Below the pieces are notes generated by a model, which was not told the origin of the DNA, did not search any database, and saw only the letters and a list, made by a program, of their open reading frames with translations. A stretch of DNA of 38,427 nucleotides. Source: Lacinutrix sp. (GTDB lineage: Bacteria; Bacteroidota; Bacteroidia; Flavobacteriales; Flavobacteriaceae). Shown here in pieces: positions 9,865 to 17,277 of this stretch. The DNA is taken from assembly GCF_023299985.1 (NCBI RefSeq), contig NZ_JALZVX010000053.1, positions 1 to 38,427 on the forward strand. The letters are read 5' to 3'. The position numbers and the translations under genes were made by a program. Position 1 is the stretch's first letter, and the number at the start of each line of letters is the position of its first letter.

Positions 9865-9872
9865 ACTTTGTC

Positions 9873-9892
9873 ATTCCTGCGAAGACAGGAAT
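9873..9892. repeat. REP-like intergenic palindrome
   Basis: ATTCCTG - CGAAGA - CAGGAAT, a 7-bp inverted repeat inside the wider motif TCATTCCTGCGAAGACAGGA. This resembles a short dispersed intergenic repeat often seen in flavobacterial genomes (from memory; only one copy lies in this window). It could also act as a weak hairpin after the DUF202 gene. Confidence 0.55.
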
Positions 9893-9896
9893 CTAT

Positions 9897-9904
9897 TATA
9901 TTTG
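9897..9904 (+). promoter_or_regulatory. Candidate -7 element upstream of the 156-residue protein gene
   Basis: TATATTTG matches TAnnTTTG exactly. The nearest TTTG (9867-9870) is 26 bases upstream, longer than the usual 19-21, so the -33 part is not convincing. The start codon is 73 bases downstream. Confidence 0.4.
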
Positions 9905-9977
9905 AAATCGTGAATCGAAGATTTTAAAGGACTAACAAAAACTAATTTAAAAATCCTTTTTTTTAAAAGTAATAAAT

Positions 9978-10448
9978 ATGAAAGCAGTCTCAGTTGTTAC
10001 CATAAGAAAAGAACTAAAGCACAAGTCTAGCGAAGAGTTGGCAGAGCTTTGCTTACGTTTATCGCGTTTTAAAAAGGAAAACAAAGAGCTACTTACCTAT
10101 TTACTTTTTGAAGCAGATAGCGAAGCTGGTTATATAGAAACCGTAAAAGCAGAAATAGATGAGCAGTTCGAGCTTATTAACACAGACAGCTTTTTCTACA
10201 TTAAAAAAAGTGTTCGTAAAATACTAAGAAACACTAAAAAGTACATTCGTTATTCGCTTAATAAAGAAACCGAAGTAGAACTCCTACTCTATTTTTGTAA
10301 ACAATTAAAAGCAATGAAACCTTCTATTTCTAGAAATACAACGCTTACTAATATTTACGAGCGTAATATTGAAGCCATAACTAAAAAGGTTTTTGCTTTG
10401 CATGAAGATTTGCAGTACGATTATACTTTGGCTTTAGAAGAAATGTAA
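9978..10448 (+). CDS. Conserved-looking helical protein of unknown function
   Basis: The 156-residue protein is not recognised. It has no signal peptide or membrane segment, is rich in Lys, Glu and Leu, and is probably all-helical. It begins with MKAVSVVTIRKELKHKSSEEL and has a basic centre (KKSVRKILRNTKKYIRY). The high charge and compact size would suit a cytoplasmic protein; no catalytic motif is visible. The methyltransferase gene starts 20 bases downstream on the same strand, which suggests co-transcription. Codon use resembles the neighbours. Confidence 0.75.
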   Translation: MKAVSVVTIRKELKHKSSEELAELCLRLSRFKKENKELLTYLLFEADSEAGYIETVKAEIDEQFELINTDSFFYIKKSVRKILRNTKKYIRYSLNKETEVELLLYFCKQLKAMKPSISRNTTLTNIYERNIEAITKKVFALHEDLQYDYTLALEEM

Positions 10449-10468
10449 ATGTTTAGCTTTAGTTAATT

Positions 10469-11128
10469 ATGAACAAAAAAACCTTAAAAAAACCATGGCC
10501 AACCAAAGCTGCTATGGAGCAGGTTTACGCCTTAAATCTTTGGGGAAACAATAACACTTCTTTTTATTCTGGTGAAGGCTCACATAATCCAGAACTTGTA
10601 AATCCATATATAAATGTTGTAACCTCGTTTTTAAAATCTTTTAAAACACCACTTGTTTTGTGCGATTTTGGTTGTGGCGATTTTAACATAGGAAAACAAT
10701 TAGTAGAACACACTAAAAAGTATGTTGCAATCGATATTGTTACAGACCTTATAGATTACAACAAAACACATTTTAAAGCAGATAATTTAGAATTCCAATG
10801 TTTGGATATTGCAGTAGATAATTTACCTTCTGGAGATTGTGTATTATTAAGGCAAGTATTACAACACCTCTCTAATTTTGAAATACAAAGCATACTTAAT
10901 AAACTCACCCAATACAAATACATTATATTAACAGAACATCTGCCTAAAGACGACTTTACTCCAAACAAAGACATTATTTCTGGACAAGGTATTAGACTAA
11001 AAAAGCAAAGTGGTATAAATTTATTGGCTTCTCCTTTTTATTTTAAAGTGAAAGAAGAGAAACAATTGTTGAGTATTGATTTGGGAGATGGTAAAGGTGT
11101 TATTTTAACTATGTTGTATAGGTTGTAA
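10469..11128 (+). CDS. Class I SAM-dependent methyltransferase, small
   Basis: This 219-residue protein has a clear SAM-binding motif I, VLCDFGCGDFNIGKQL (near residues 69-84), an acidic residue after strand 2 (YVAIDIV) and a motif-IV-like segment (DCVLLRQVLQHL), then a post-motif ILTEHLP. Length is typical of small stand-alone methyltransferases. The acceptor is unknown. It follows the 156-residue protein gene by 20 bases. It is the last gene before the accessory cassette beginning near 11129, whose gene is on the opposite strand. Confidence 0.85.
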   Translation: MNKKTLKKPWPTKAAMEQVYALNLWGNNNTSFYSGEGSHNPELVNPYINVVTSFLKSFKTPLVLCDFGCGDFNIGKQLVEHTKKYVAIDIVTDLIDYNKTHFKADNLEFQCLDIAVDNLPSGDCVLLRQVLQHLSNFEIQSILNKLTQYKYIILTEHLPKDDFTPNKDIISGQGIRLKKQSGINLLASPFYFKVKEEKQLLSIDLGDGKGVILTMLYRL

Positions 11129-11141
11129 TTTATAAATGTTT

Positions 11142-11289
11142 AGGGTTTCGCTTAGCTTTTGGTGTAAGAATTGTAGCCGATTGCGTGGCACATTCTTGTC
11201 AAGTTACTCAGAAGTTGAAGCGGGCTACAACCCTTGATTTTAGTACTGAACCGGCTATTATTTTTATATATTGTTAGCATTTCATGTTT
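11142..11289. repeat. Structured palindromic intergenic element next to the CoiA-like gene
   Basis: This non-coding stretch folds extensively. TTGTAGCC (11171-11178) pairs with GGCTACAA (11223-11230); AAGAAT (11166-11171) with ATTCTT (11192-11197); CGCTT (11149-11153) with AAGCG (11218-11222); and AGGGTT (11142-11147) could alternatively pair with AACCCT (11229-11234). It is more GC-rich than the surroundings. Its right edge, TTAGCATTTCATGT (11274-11287), is repeated in inverted form beyond the other end of the adjacent gene. It resembles folded recombination sites such as integron attC or a dispersed intergenic repeat, but canonical core sites are not clear. Confidence 0.55.
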
Positions 11290-12962
11290 TATTTATATTC
11301 GATTCCTGCATAAATCTCTGGGTATAATTCATTTATTAATTCGTCAATTTCAAAATTTTGTTGAGGCATTTCTGAATAATAATTATGCAACTTTCTTGAA
11401 AATGATTTTTTTGAATCTTCTTCTTCAACCAATTTCCATGTGTCATAATATCTAAAAGCTAATTCGATATACTCCCAATACTCCTTGTAAAACTGAATCG
11501 CTAGATTAGCCAATTGAACCCACTTCTTGGTTTTATATTTATATACGATTAGTTCTTGTCTTTTGGCTGATTCAATTATTTGCAAAATCTCAGGATGATC
11601 AAAAACCAAAGGAACTAAACTTCTGTTTTTAAGCTTATTACAAGTTTCAAATAGGAATATTTTATCAGGATTAGATAATAATCTATTTAATTTTGCTTCA
11701 TCTATTGAATCAAGCTCATAGTCAAACTCTAATAGTTTCTTTACAAGAATAATTTTTTCATACTCCTTAATTTTTTCATTTTCTATTAAAGTCTGTAAAA
11801 CAGTTGTATTCTTTTGAGTTTTTTCATTAATATCCTTGTCAATTTTTCTGCAATTAATTAGAAAGTCTAGAAATGGGATATCTTCATTTTTTGCTGACTT
11901 AAACCATTTGATTATTGGTGTTTGTCTTGATTTTAAAGCAATTTTTGAATTAAGTATTTTTAATTCGAAATGTGAAAGTTCATCGATTCTGTTCTTCACA
12001 TTTTCAAAACTGAAATATTTCTTCTTCCTTAATTCTTGAATTTTTAATATTATGTTTTCAGCTTTTTCCTTCGCTTCTTGGAGTTTTAATTCTTCAAGTC
12101 TTAATTTTTCAAGTTTCTGAATCTCTTCATTTCTTATTTTTTGTTCTTTTTCCGTATTAGTCCTGTTATCCCCAAAATTGTAGAAATAAGCCTGAAATGC
12201 AGAACTGTCAAATTTTAATTGTGAAATGGAAACTGATTTATTAAGCCATTTTGTAAGTAATTGATTTTCATTAGTCAAGAATGGGAATTTGTATTCACAT
12301 TTGAGTTTAAATGAATCTGAATTTTCATCAAGTTTGAAGAAATTTTCATACTTAGTTAGATATTTTATATCTCTTTCAAGTGTTCCTTGATTATGGATAT
12401 CAAAATCATCAAGTATCCAAATTAGATAAATTTCATGCTTCTTGTAAAATTCATAACGACTTAATATATAAGCAAGGGAAAGGTCAGAAAGTTGAATTTC
12501 AAAAACAAGTTCTTTGTCTTTATATTTACAGTAAACATCTGGTCGTCTTTTCTCATCTCCTAAAATAATAAATTTATCATCAATTGATATTGCAGAAGAA
12601 TCAACACCGTCAACATGTTTTAGTAGTGTTCCAATTTTGTTTTTTAATTCAATGTGGCGTTCACTTTCTTTAGCTATTAAAATCCTATTAAAAACATCCT
12701 GTTCTTTTGGTGTCAAATTTCCATCAGATAATATACAATAAGAATGACCATGTTTATGTTTAAAGTAAAGTCTATTATATTTACTATCAGATACTGCTAA
12801 ATCTTGTTGACATTCAAGGCACGAAAGTTCAATTTCCTTTGCATGATAGCGTCTCCTTATTTTGAATGGGTCATTAGATTTTTGAAATATTTTATCTGCT
12901 TCAAGAATTTCTCCTGAAGATTTGTCAAATGCGCTTTTTATTGACCTTTCATTTAGACTCAT
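11289..12962 (-). CDS. CoiA-like nuclease-fold protein with zinc-ribbon-like N-terminus
   Basis: This 557-residue protein has an N-terminal cysteine/histidine cluster (C48-x2-C51, H69, H71, H73, C76) that could bind zinc. A PD-(D/E)xK-type nuclease core follows: RRPDVYCKY with D142, then VFEIQLS with E155 and Q157, the ExQ variant seen in CoiA-like competence nucleases. Residues ~275-315 form a charged coiled coil (repeats of KLEKLRLEELKL). The C-terminal ~240 residues are helical and unrecognised. No signal peptide. It stands alone on the minus strand between plus-strand genes, is flanked by short inverted repeats, and may be horizontally acquired. A role in DNA processing or defence is inference from the fold. 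Confidence 0.75.
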   Translation of the reverse strand: MSLNERSIKSAFDKSSGEILEADKIFQKSNDPFKIRRRYHAKEIELSCLECQQDLAVSDSKYNRLYFKHKHGHSYCILSDGNLTPKEQDVFNRILIAKESERHIELKNKIGTLLKHVDGVDSSAISIDDKFIILGDEKRRPDVYCKYKDKELVFEIQLSDLSLAYILSRYEFYKKHEIYLIWILDDFDIHNQGTLERDIKYLTKYENFFKLDENSDSFKLKCEYKFPFLTNENQLLTKWLNKSVSISQLKFDSSAFQAYFYNFGDNRTNTEKEQKIRNEEIQKLEKLRLEELKLQEAKEKAENIILKIQELRKKKYFSFENVKNRIDELSHFELKILNSKIALKSRQTPIIKWFKSAKNEDIPFLDFLINCRKIDKDINEKTQKNTTVLQTLIENEKIKEYEKIILVKKLLEFDYELDSIDEAKLNRLLSNPDKIFLFETCNKLKNRSLVPLVFDHPEILQIIESAKRQELIVYKYKTKKWVQLANLAIQFYKEYWEYIELAFRYYDTWKLVEEEDSKKSFSRKLHNYYSEMPQQNFEIDELINELYPEIYAGIEYK

Positions 12963-12983
12963 AATTGTCGTCTTGGGTTTTTG

Positions 12984-12996
12984 ACATGAATGCTAA
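12984..12996. repeat. Right member of the inverted repeat bracketing the CoiA-like gene
   Basis: ACATGAATGCTAA is the reverse complement of TTAGCATTCATGT. The left member (11274-11287) is TTAGCATTTCATGT, identical except for one extra T. The pair lies immediately outside the start and stop of the minus-strand gene. Confidence 0.5.
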
Positions 12997-13006
12997 TGTT
13001 TCGTTA

Positions 13007-13033
13007 ATAAAAAATCATTTTAATGTTTTTTAT
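13007..13033. repeat. AT-rich hairpin upstream of the CoiA-like gene
   Basis: Stem ATAAAAAAT / GTTTTTTAT (9 bp with one G-T pair) around a 9-base loop. It lies between the cassette gene's start and the GTTAAGCG motif at 13040-13047. The 12963-13282 interval otherwise holds no credible gene; it carries the promoter of the next gene at its right end. Confidence 0.4.
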
Positions 13034-13216
13034 CAGACGTTAAGCGAAGTTATATTTTTAAAAACTAAAAATCAAGTGTTTATAATGTTCAATAATAAAC
13101 ACTTATTAACAAAAACACATCACTTTCAAGTCGCTTTTAGCCTATAAATATTCAATTAAGGTGTTTTATTATTAGTAATTTATAGCTCTAATTACTCTAC
13201 AATTAATTTAACTACT

Positions 13217-13247
13217 TTTGAATGCAGATTTTTCTTTGGTATATTTA
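13217..13247 (+). promoter_or_regulatory. Bacteroidetes-type promoter for the 483-residue secreted protein
   Basis: TTTG at 13217-13220, a 19-base spacer, then TATATTTA at 13240-13247 (TAnnTTTG with the last base changed). The ATG is 36 bases after the -7 element. Confidence 0.6.
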
Positions 13248-13282
13248 TTGACTAACCTGTTTTAAACATATAAACCCAAAAC

Positions 13283-14734
13283 ATGAAAAAAATTATTTTT
13301 ACACTTTTATTTGTATTACCATTACTAACTTTTGGTCAAAAAATCAAGCTTAAAAAAGGACTTTTAACTATCGATGGTAAATCTGTTGCTATGGTAGACG
13401 ACGATACACGTAACTTTTACAAGTTTAAAACACTAGATGGCGAAAAAGTATTCGATGTTGCCTTTAAAGGCTTATCTGCTTCTAACCTAGAAGGTTTTCA
13501 ATGGTTAGAAATAACATCACCAGATGGTAAAATAACCGAAATTCCTTATGAAGTTTTAATGACTTCATTTAACACCACTAAACTAATTGTTAAACTGTTA
13601 AGTTCTAAATACGAACTTTTAGATGCTAGTGGTTTAAAAACGGATAATATTACTGCCTTTTTTGAGCAAGAACGAGAAAAACTAAGCGATAAATACGCAA
13701 AAGCTGTTGTGGCTTCTAAAGCAGATGCTGCTGCAAGACAAAAAGCTATTGGTGCATACAATCCACATGTAAAAGATAACGGAACAGTTGTTTTTGGTGG
13801 CTCTCAAGGCACAAAAATTGTTGGTAAAGTTGTTTACCAAATGAATGCTAATCGCAGTAGCAACTACGTTGCTGTAGATTTAGATGGTATTACAGTTGCC
13901 ACGGCTTCTGGATGTTCTACTTGTACAGAAACTAAAGTAAAAACATACACAGATGAAGAATTCTCTTACGATTACGGCTCTAAAACCATGATGACTGGTC
14001 GTTTCTCGAATTCTCAAGCAAAGATTTTTATTGAAGAATTGGTTGGACGTGGTTATAAATTAGGGCGTGAAGCTAAAACAAAAGGAAAACAATTACGAAA
14101 CGAAAAAATTAAGATTGCAAAAGAAAACAGTACTAACTTATATGGTATTGCTGGTAATGTTACAGATAAAGATGGTGTAGTTTATAATGGTACAATTTAT
14201 GCCGTTTTTGAAGCATTAGTAATTGACGATAGCCAACGTGAAAGCGGAATGGCAGATTTAGATGTTATAGATAACTATGGAAAAACGGTTAACGTAAAAT
14301 ACAAAAACGAAAAAGGGAAAACACGTACTAAAAAATTAATGGCAAAACAAGGCGCTACTTTTTGTACAGAAATTGAAGGCGAAAACACTTGTTTTTATGG
14401 TATGAAAACTAAAGGAAACGCATTAAAAAAATTATCTAATGCTGCAAGTCTTGGTTTTAACAACTCGTACTTTTACAAAGAAGTTAAAAAAATAAATGGT
14501 CATCAATTATTAGTTAAACCTGGAGACGAAGGCATTTACGTTATTAAGTTTAAAAATAAAGACGCAGGTTTTATGATAGATGGACGTAACAACGAAAAAA
14601 TATCTACAGCCTTTGCTAAATTCTTAAAAGACGATTGCAAATCACTTTCTGAAGATTTAGGTAACAATGAGTTCGATTTAAAAAATGTTGAAAACCTTAT
14701 CAATATTATAGAAGAATATAATGCTTGTAAGTAA
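13283..14734 (+). CDS. Secreted protein of unknown function
   Basis: The 483-residue protein has a clear Sec signal peptide (MKKIIFTLLFVLPLLTFGQ, cleavage after about residue 19). The mature part is rich in Lys, Gly and Asp, begins KIKLKKGLLTIDGK, and contains a CSTC motif (near residue 212) and two further cysteines in FCTEIEGENTC. It does not match a family I can name. No membrane anchor, lipobox or T9SS sorting domain is seen, so it is probably periplasmic. It is a single-gene transcription unit bounded by a recognisable promoter and a strong terminator. Confidence 0.8.
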   Translation: MKKIIFTLLFVLPLLTFGQKIKLKKGLLTIDGKSVAMVDDDTRNFYKFKTLDGEKVFDVAFKGLSASNLEGFQWLEITSPDGKITEIPYEVLMTSFNTTKLIVKLLSSKYELLDASGLKTDNITAFFEQEREKLSDKYAKAVVASKADAAARQKAIGAYNPHVKDNGTVVFGGSQGTKIVGKVVYQMNANRSSNYVAVDLDGITVATASGCSTCTETKVKTYTDEEFSYDYGSKTMMTGRFSNSQAKIFIEELVGRGYKLGREAKTKGKQLRNEKIKIAKENSTNLYGIAGNVTDKDGVVYNGTIYAVFEALVIDDSQRESGMADLDVIDNYGKTVNVKYKNEKGKTRTKKLMAKQGATFCTEIEGENTCFYGMKTKGNALKKLSNAASLGFNNSYFYKEVKKINGHQLLVKPGDEGIYVIKFKNKDAGFMIDGRNNEKISTAFAKFLKDDCKSLSEDLGNNEFDLKNVENLINIIEEYNACK

Positions 14735-14754
14735 ACTTATTTTTAGAAAATAAT

Positions 14755-14786
14755 AAAAAACGCCTTTTAATTAAAAGGCGTTTTTT
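14755..14786 (+). terminator. Strong, bidirectional Rho-independent terminator
   Basis: Perfect 14-bp stem AAAAAACGCCTTTT / AAAAGGCGTTTTTT around AATT. T-tracts occur on both strands, so it can end transcription of the 483-residue gene and of the minus-strand META/cupin/holA side. Confidence 0.93.
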
Positions 14787-14851
14787 ATTTAGTCTATAAT
14801 ATAGCTTTAAAATATTTTTTTTGAGATAAAGACTTAAAAGTAAAGTAAGCT

Positions 14852-15202
14852 TTAGTCTACCTTTTTGTATCGCAGCAACTCTTCGCCTTTAGTATTATAA
14901 AGTAACAATTTAAGGTTTTCAATTTTATATGCTTGAGTTTCAGCCAAAGCCTTTTTAATAGCGTTAGACAACGTAATATTAGGGCAAGCCATTTTTGTTC
15001 CTGCTAAAGCATTAAATGCTAATCTATTATTATCTACTGTTTTAAGGTCTCCAAAAAAATTATTACAGCTATCGTTTCCTAAAACGCTACTAGTAGTGAG
15101 GTTAATTTCTAAATTTGGATGTTTATTGTACTTATTAAGGTCTATTTCTTCTCCTTTAACAGCTTCTAAAGCCCAAATATCGTGCAGTACTAATTTAATA
15201 TC
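14852..15202 (-). pseudogene. Second META domain, detached by a frameshift
   Basis: Read on the minus strand from 15202, the frame gives DIKLVLHDIWALEAVKGEEI, then GNDSCNNFFGDL, GTKMACPN and a closing ENLKLLLYN, ending at a TAA (14852-14854). This is a complete META domain parallel to the one just upstream (GNDGCNRFTG, GTEMACPN). It has no start codon: the frame is closed by TAA immediately upstream and the first ATG lies inside the KMACP motif. Removing one A from the A8 tract at 15203-15210 would join it in frame to the first META domain. It is therefore the C-terminal half of a tandem META protein, lost by frameshift, unless slippage rescues it or the base is a sequencing error. Confidence 0.8.
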
Positions 15203-15644
15203 TTTTTTTTAGATCTTGCTTATAATTAAGAACTTCCTTTTTATTAGCATCGTATAAAAAGAGTTGAGAATCTTCAATTTTATAAGATTGTACTTGACGC
15301 AATGCTTGATTAATTGCTGAAGAAACTTCCATATTAGGACATGCCATTTCTGTGCCTATAAATTTCGAAAACACTAATACCAAAGTATCAACCTTATCTA
15401 TTTTACCTGTAAATCTATTGCAACCATCGTTACCAGAAACACGGTTATTAGAAATATCTAATTCTAATATTGCTTTTTTAATTAAAATTTTAGTATTTAA
15501 TGCTTCACCATTAATACTATTTAAAGCCCAAATACCATTTAGTTCTGTTTTATTACTTAGCATCGTTTTATCAATTATAGCAGCGTTTTTAACAGATTGA
15601 CAAGACGTTAATAAGATAACGCATAGCAGTAATTGTAATTTCAT
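15195..15644 (-). CDS. META-domain (HslJ-like) lipoprotein, probably truncated
   Basis: The 149-residue product begins with a lipoprotein signal (LLLCVILLTSCQS, lipid-carrying Cys at residue 15) followed by one META domain with the signature GNDGCNRFTGKI and FIGTEMACPN. META domains occur in HslJ and other envelope proteins linked to stress or motility; the biochemical role is unclear. The end of the protein, DLKKRY, comes from reading through an A8 tract (15203-15210) and stopping at once. Directly downstream lies a second META domain in another frame, so the ancestral protein was probably a two-domain lipoprotein of about 263 residues. Confidence 0.8.
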   Translation of the reverse strand: MKLQLLLCVILLTSCQSVKNAAIIDKTMLSNKTELNGIWALNSINGEALNTKILIKKAILELDISNNRVSGNDGCNRFTGKIDKVDTLVLVFSKFIGTEMACPNMEVSSAINQALRQVQSYKIEDSQLFLYDANKKEVLNYKQDLKKRY

Positions 15645-15774
15645 GATTGTACTTTTTATTACTAAATGTTTTTAGTTATTGTTAACTGTAACCCAAATTT
15701 CATACCAAATTAATACACTAAAATTATTACTAATTATTAGGTGTTAAATGCTAAAGTTTAATTTAAAACAAATA

Positions 15775-16143
15775 TTACTTTGGTTCTACAATTAGAAATA
15801 AAGCAGTACTATCTCCAATATTAAGTACTTCGTGCTCGCTTAATTCTGTTTTAACCCAATTAACACCTGTTGTAACAGGCACATCTCGTGTGCCTTTATT
15901 GTCTGTAATTTTAAAAATGCTTCCAGCTAATGTATAACCAAAATGTGGTTTATGGTAATGCTTTTGGTGACCTACATTTGGAGGGAAAACACATTTTAAA
16001 ACGCGTTGTTTTTTGGTTTCGCTTAATACTTCGCATACTTTTTCTCCTTCCCAACCTGCTTCTAAAGGATCTGGAAGTGTTTGTGTAGTTTTACAAGAAA
16101 AGATTAATAATAGTAAAACAATTAAAGTGTATTTAATGTACAT
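15775..16143 (-). CDS. Cupin-domain lipoprotein
   Basis: The 122-residue protein has a lipoprotein signal (LIVLLLLIFSCKT, Cys at residue 17) and a single small cupin barrel: a metal-binding-type motif HQKHYHKPHFGYTLAGS in the first cupin motif and a looser second motif (LSEHEVLNIGDSTALF). It should be anchored in the envelope facing the periplasm or surface. Ligand is unknown. It begins 7 bases after the holA stop, so it is probably translated from the same transcript. Confidence 0.82.
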   Translation of the reverse strand: MYIKYTLIVLLLLIFSCKTTQTLPDPLEAGWEGEKVCEVLSETKKQRVLKCVFPPNVGHQKHYHKPHFGYTLAGSIFKITDNKGTRDVPVTTGVNWVKTELSEHEVLNIGDSTALFLIVEPK

Positions 16144-16150
16144 AAACGTT

Positions 16151-17155
16151 TTAATTTAAAATGCGAACGAGGAGCTCTTTCAATAAATCTTTTTGAGGCA
16201 CAGCATTAGAGTTTACACCTTTACTTTTTAAATCGAACTCACGAATAACAGCTATAATTCCACTAACTTTTCGCATTGGAAAATTACGAGCAGCATCTAA
16301 ATACTCGCTTACAAAATATGGGTTTACGCGTAAAACAGAAGCCACACTTCTAGGTGATTTATCTTTCATGCCATGCAATTGCAACAATTGTGAAAAGAAA
16401 TTAAATAGTAACGAAACTGTTACTACCATTGGATTATCTTTTGGGTTATCACCAAAATAATTTACTATTTTAAATACTTTTGCATCATTTCGAGCACCAA
16501 TAGCTTTTCGTAATTCAAAGTTATTATAATCTTTACTTATACCTATATTTTCTTCAATATGTAATGGTGTGATTTCTGAACCTTCAGGTAAAACAATTTG
16601 AAGTTTTTCTAATTCGTTATTAATTTTACTTAAATCGGTACCCAAAAACTCTACTAGCATTTGTGATGCTTTTGGTGCTATTTTATAGCCTTTTGTAGAT
16701 AAGGTTCTTCTAATCCAATCTGGAACTTGATTATCATACAAACGTTTACTCTCGAAAACAACACCAGTTTTTTTAATGGTTTTGTAAACTGCTTTGCGTT
16801 TATCTACGCTTTTGTATTTATAACAAAGCACCAAAACAGTAGATGGTTGTGGGTTTTTAGCATACTCTGCTAATTTATCGATAGTACGCGATAAATCTTG
16901 AGCTTCTTTTACTATAACTACTTGTCGTTCTGCCATCATTGGAAAACGTTTGGCATTACCAACTATATCTTCTATTGTAACATCGCGACCATACAATACC
17001 ATTTGGTTGAAACCTTTCTCTTCTTCGGCTAAAACATTATTTTGAATAAAATCTGATATTTTATCAATATAATAAGCTTCCTCTCCCATTAGTAAATAAA
17101 TAGGTGAAAGCTTTTTATTTTTTATGTCTGTGACTAATTGTTTTACTTCGTCCAA
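16151..17155 (-). CDS. holA: DNA polymerase III delta subunit
   Basis: At 334 residues this has the normal length of HolA. Typical features are the N-terminal LSPIYLLMGEEAYYIDKISD, RFPMMAERQVVIVKEAQ, an AAA+-like fold without a functional Walker A, LVEFLGTDLSKINNELEKL, and the C-terminal collar-type helical region ending in a KDLLKELLVRIL tail. Delta opens the beta sliding clamp within the clamp-loader complex. It is transcribed divergently from the small HsdR-N-like gene at 17278. Confidence 0.94.
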   Translation of the reverse strand: MDEVKQLVTDIKNKKLSPIYLLMGEEAYYIDKISDFIQNNVLAEEEKGFNQMVLYGRDVTIEDIVGNAKRFPMMAERQVVIVKEAQDLSRTIDKLAEYAKNPQPSTVLVLCYKYKSVDKRKAVYKTIKKTGVVFESKRLYDNQVPDWIRRTLSTKGYKIAPKASQMLVEFLGTDLSKINNELEKLQIVLPEGSEITPLHIEENIGISKDYNNFELRKAIGARNDAKVFKIVNYFGDNPKDNPMVVTVSLLFNFFSQLLQLHGMKDKSPRSVASVLRVNPYFVSEYLDAARNFPMRKVSGIIAVIREFDLKSKGVNSNAVPQKDLLKELLVRILN

Positions 17156-17173
17156 AATTGTAATTTCATTTCA

Positions 17174-17257
17174 TTATCAGTTCGAGTTGAGGCTTTGTGC
17201 CGAAGTATCGAGAACTTCTCAATAAAATTTTTTATCAAAAATCACTCGAAGTGACGT
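17174..17257. repeat. Palindrome-rich intergenic repeat between holA and the HsdR-N-like gene
   Basis: Contains AGTTCGAGT near the left edge, TATCGAGAACTTCTC in the middle and ATCACTCGAAGTGACG at the right edge, giving nested inverted matches (GTTCGAG/CTCGAAG, TCGAGAAC/GTTCGAG). It resembles the CAGTTCGAGTG-type dispersed repeats common between flavobacterial genes (from memory). No coding potential. Confidence 0.5.
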
Positions 17258-17265
17258 TATAGTTA

Positions 17266-17273
17266 TAAATTTG
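17266..17273 (+). promoter_or_regulatory. -7 element placed almost on the start codon (possible leaderless mRNA)
   Basis: TAAATTTG matches TAnnTTTG exactly and ends only 4 bases before the GTG start at 17278. Transcription would begin at or within a few bases of the start codon. No good -33 element is visible at 19-21 bases upstream. Confidence 0.5.
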
Positions 17274-17277
17274 TACA

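Noticed and set aside
11142-13047. Integron cassette with attC site
   Set aside because: No integrase gene and no clear pair of core sites in the window; only a structured element and one GTTRRRY match, so it is kept as a lead rather than a call.
12965-13147. Small plus-strand frame between the CoiA-like gene and the secreted protein
   Set aside because: It covers the inverted repeat and AT-rich hairpin, has no family match and unremarkable composition, and is best treated as non-coding.
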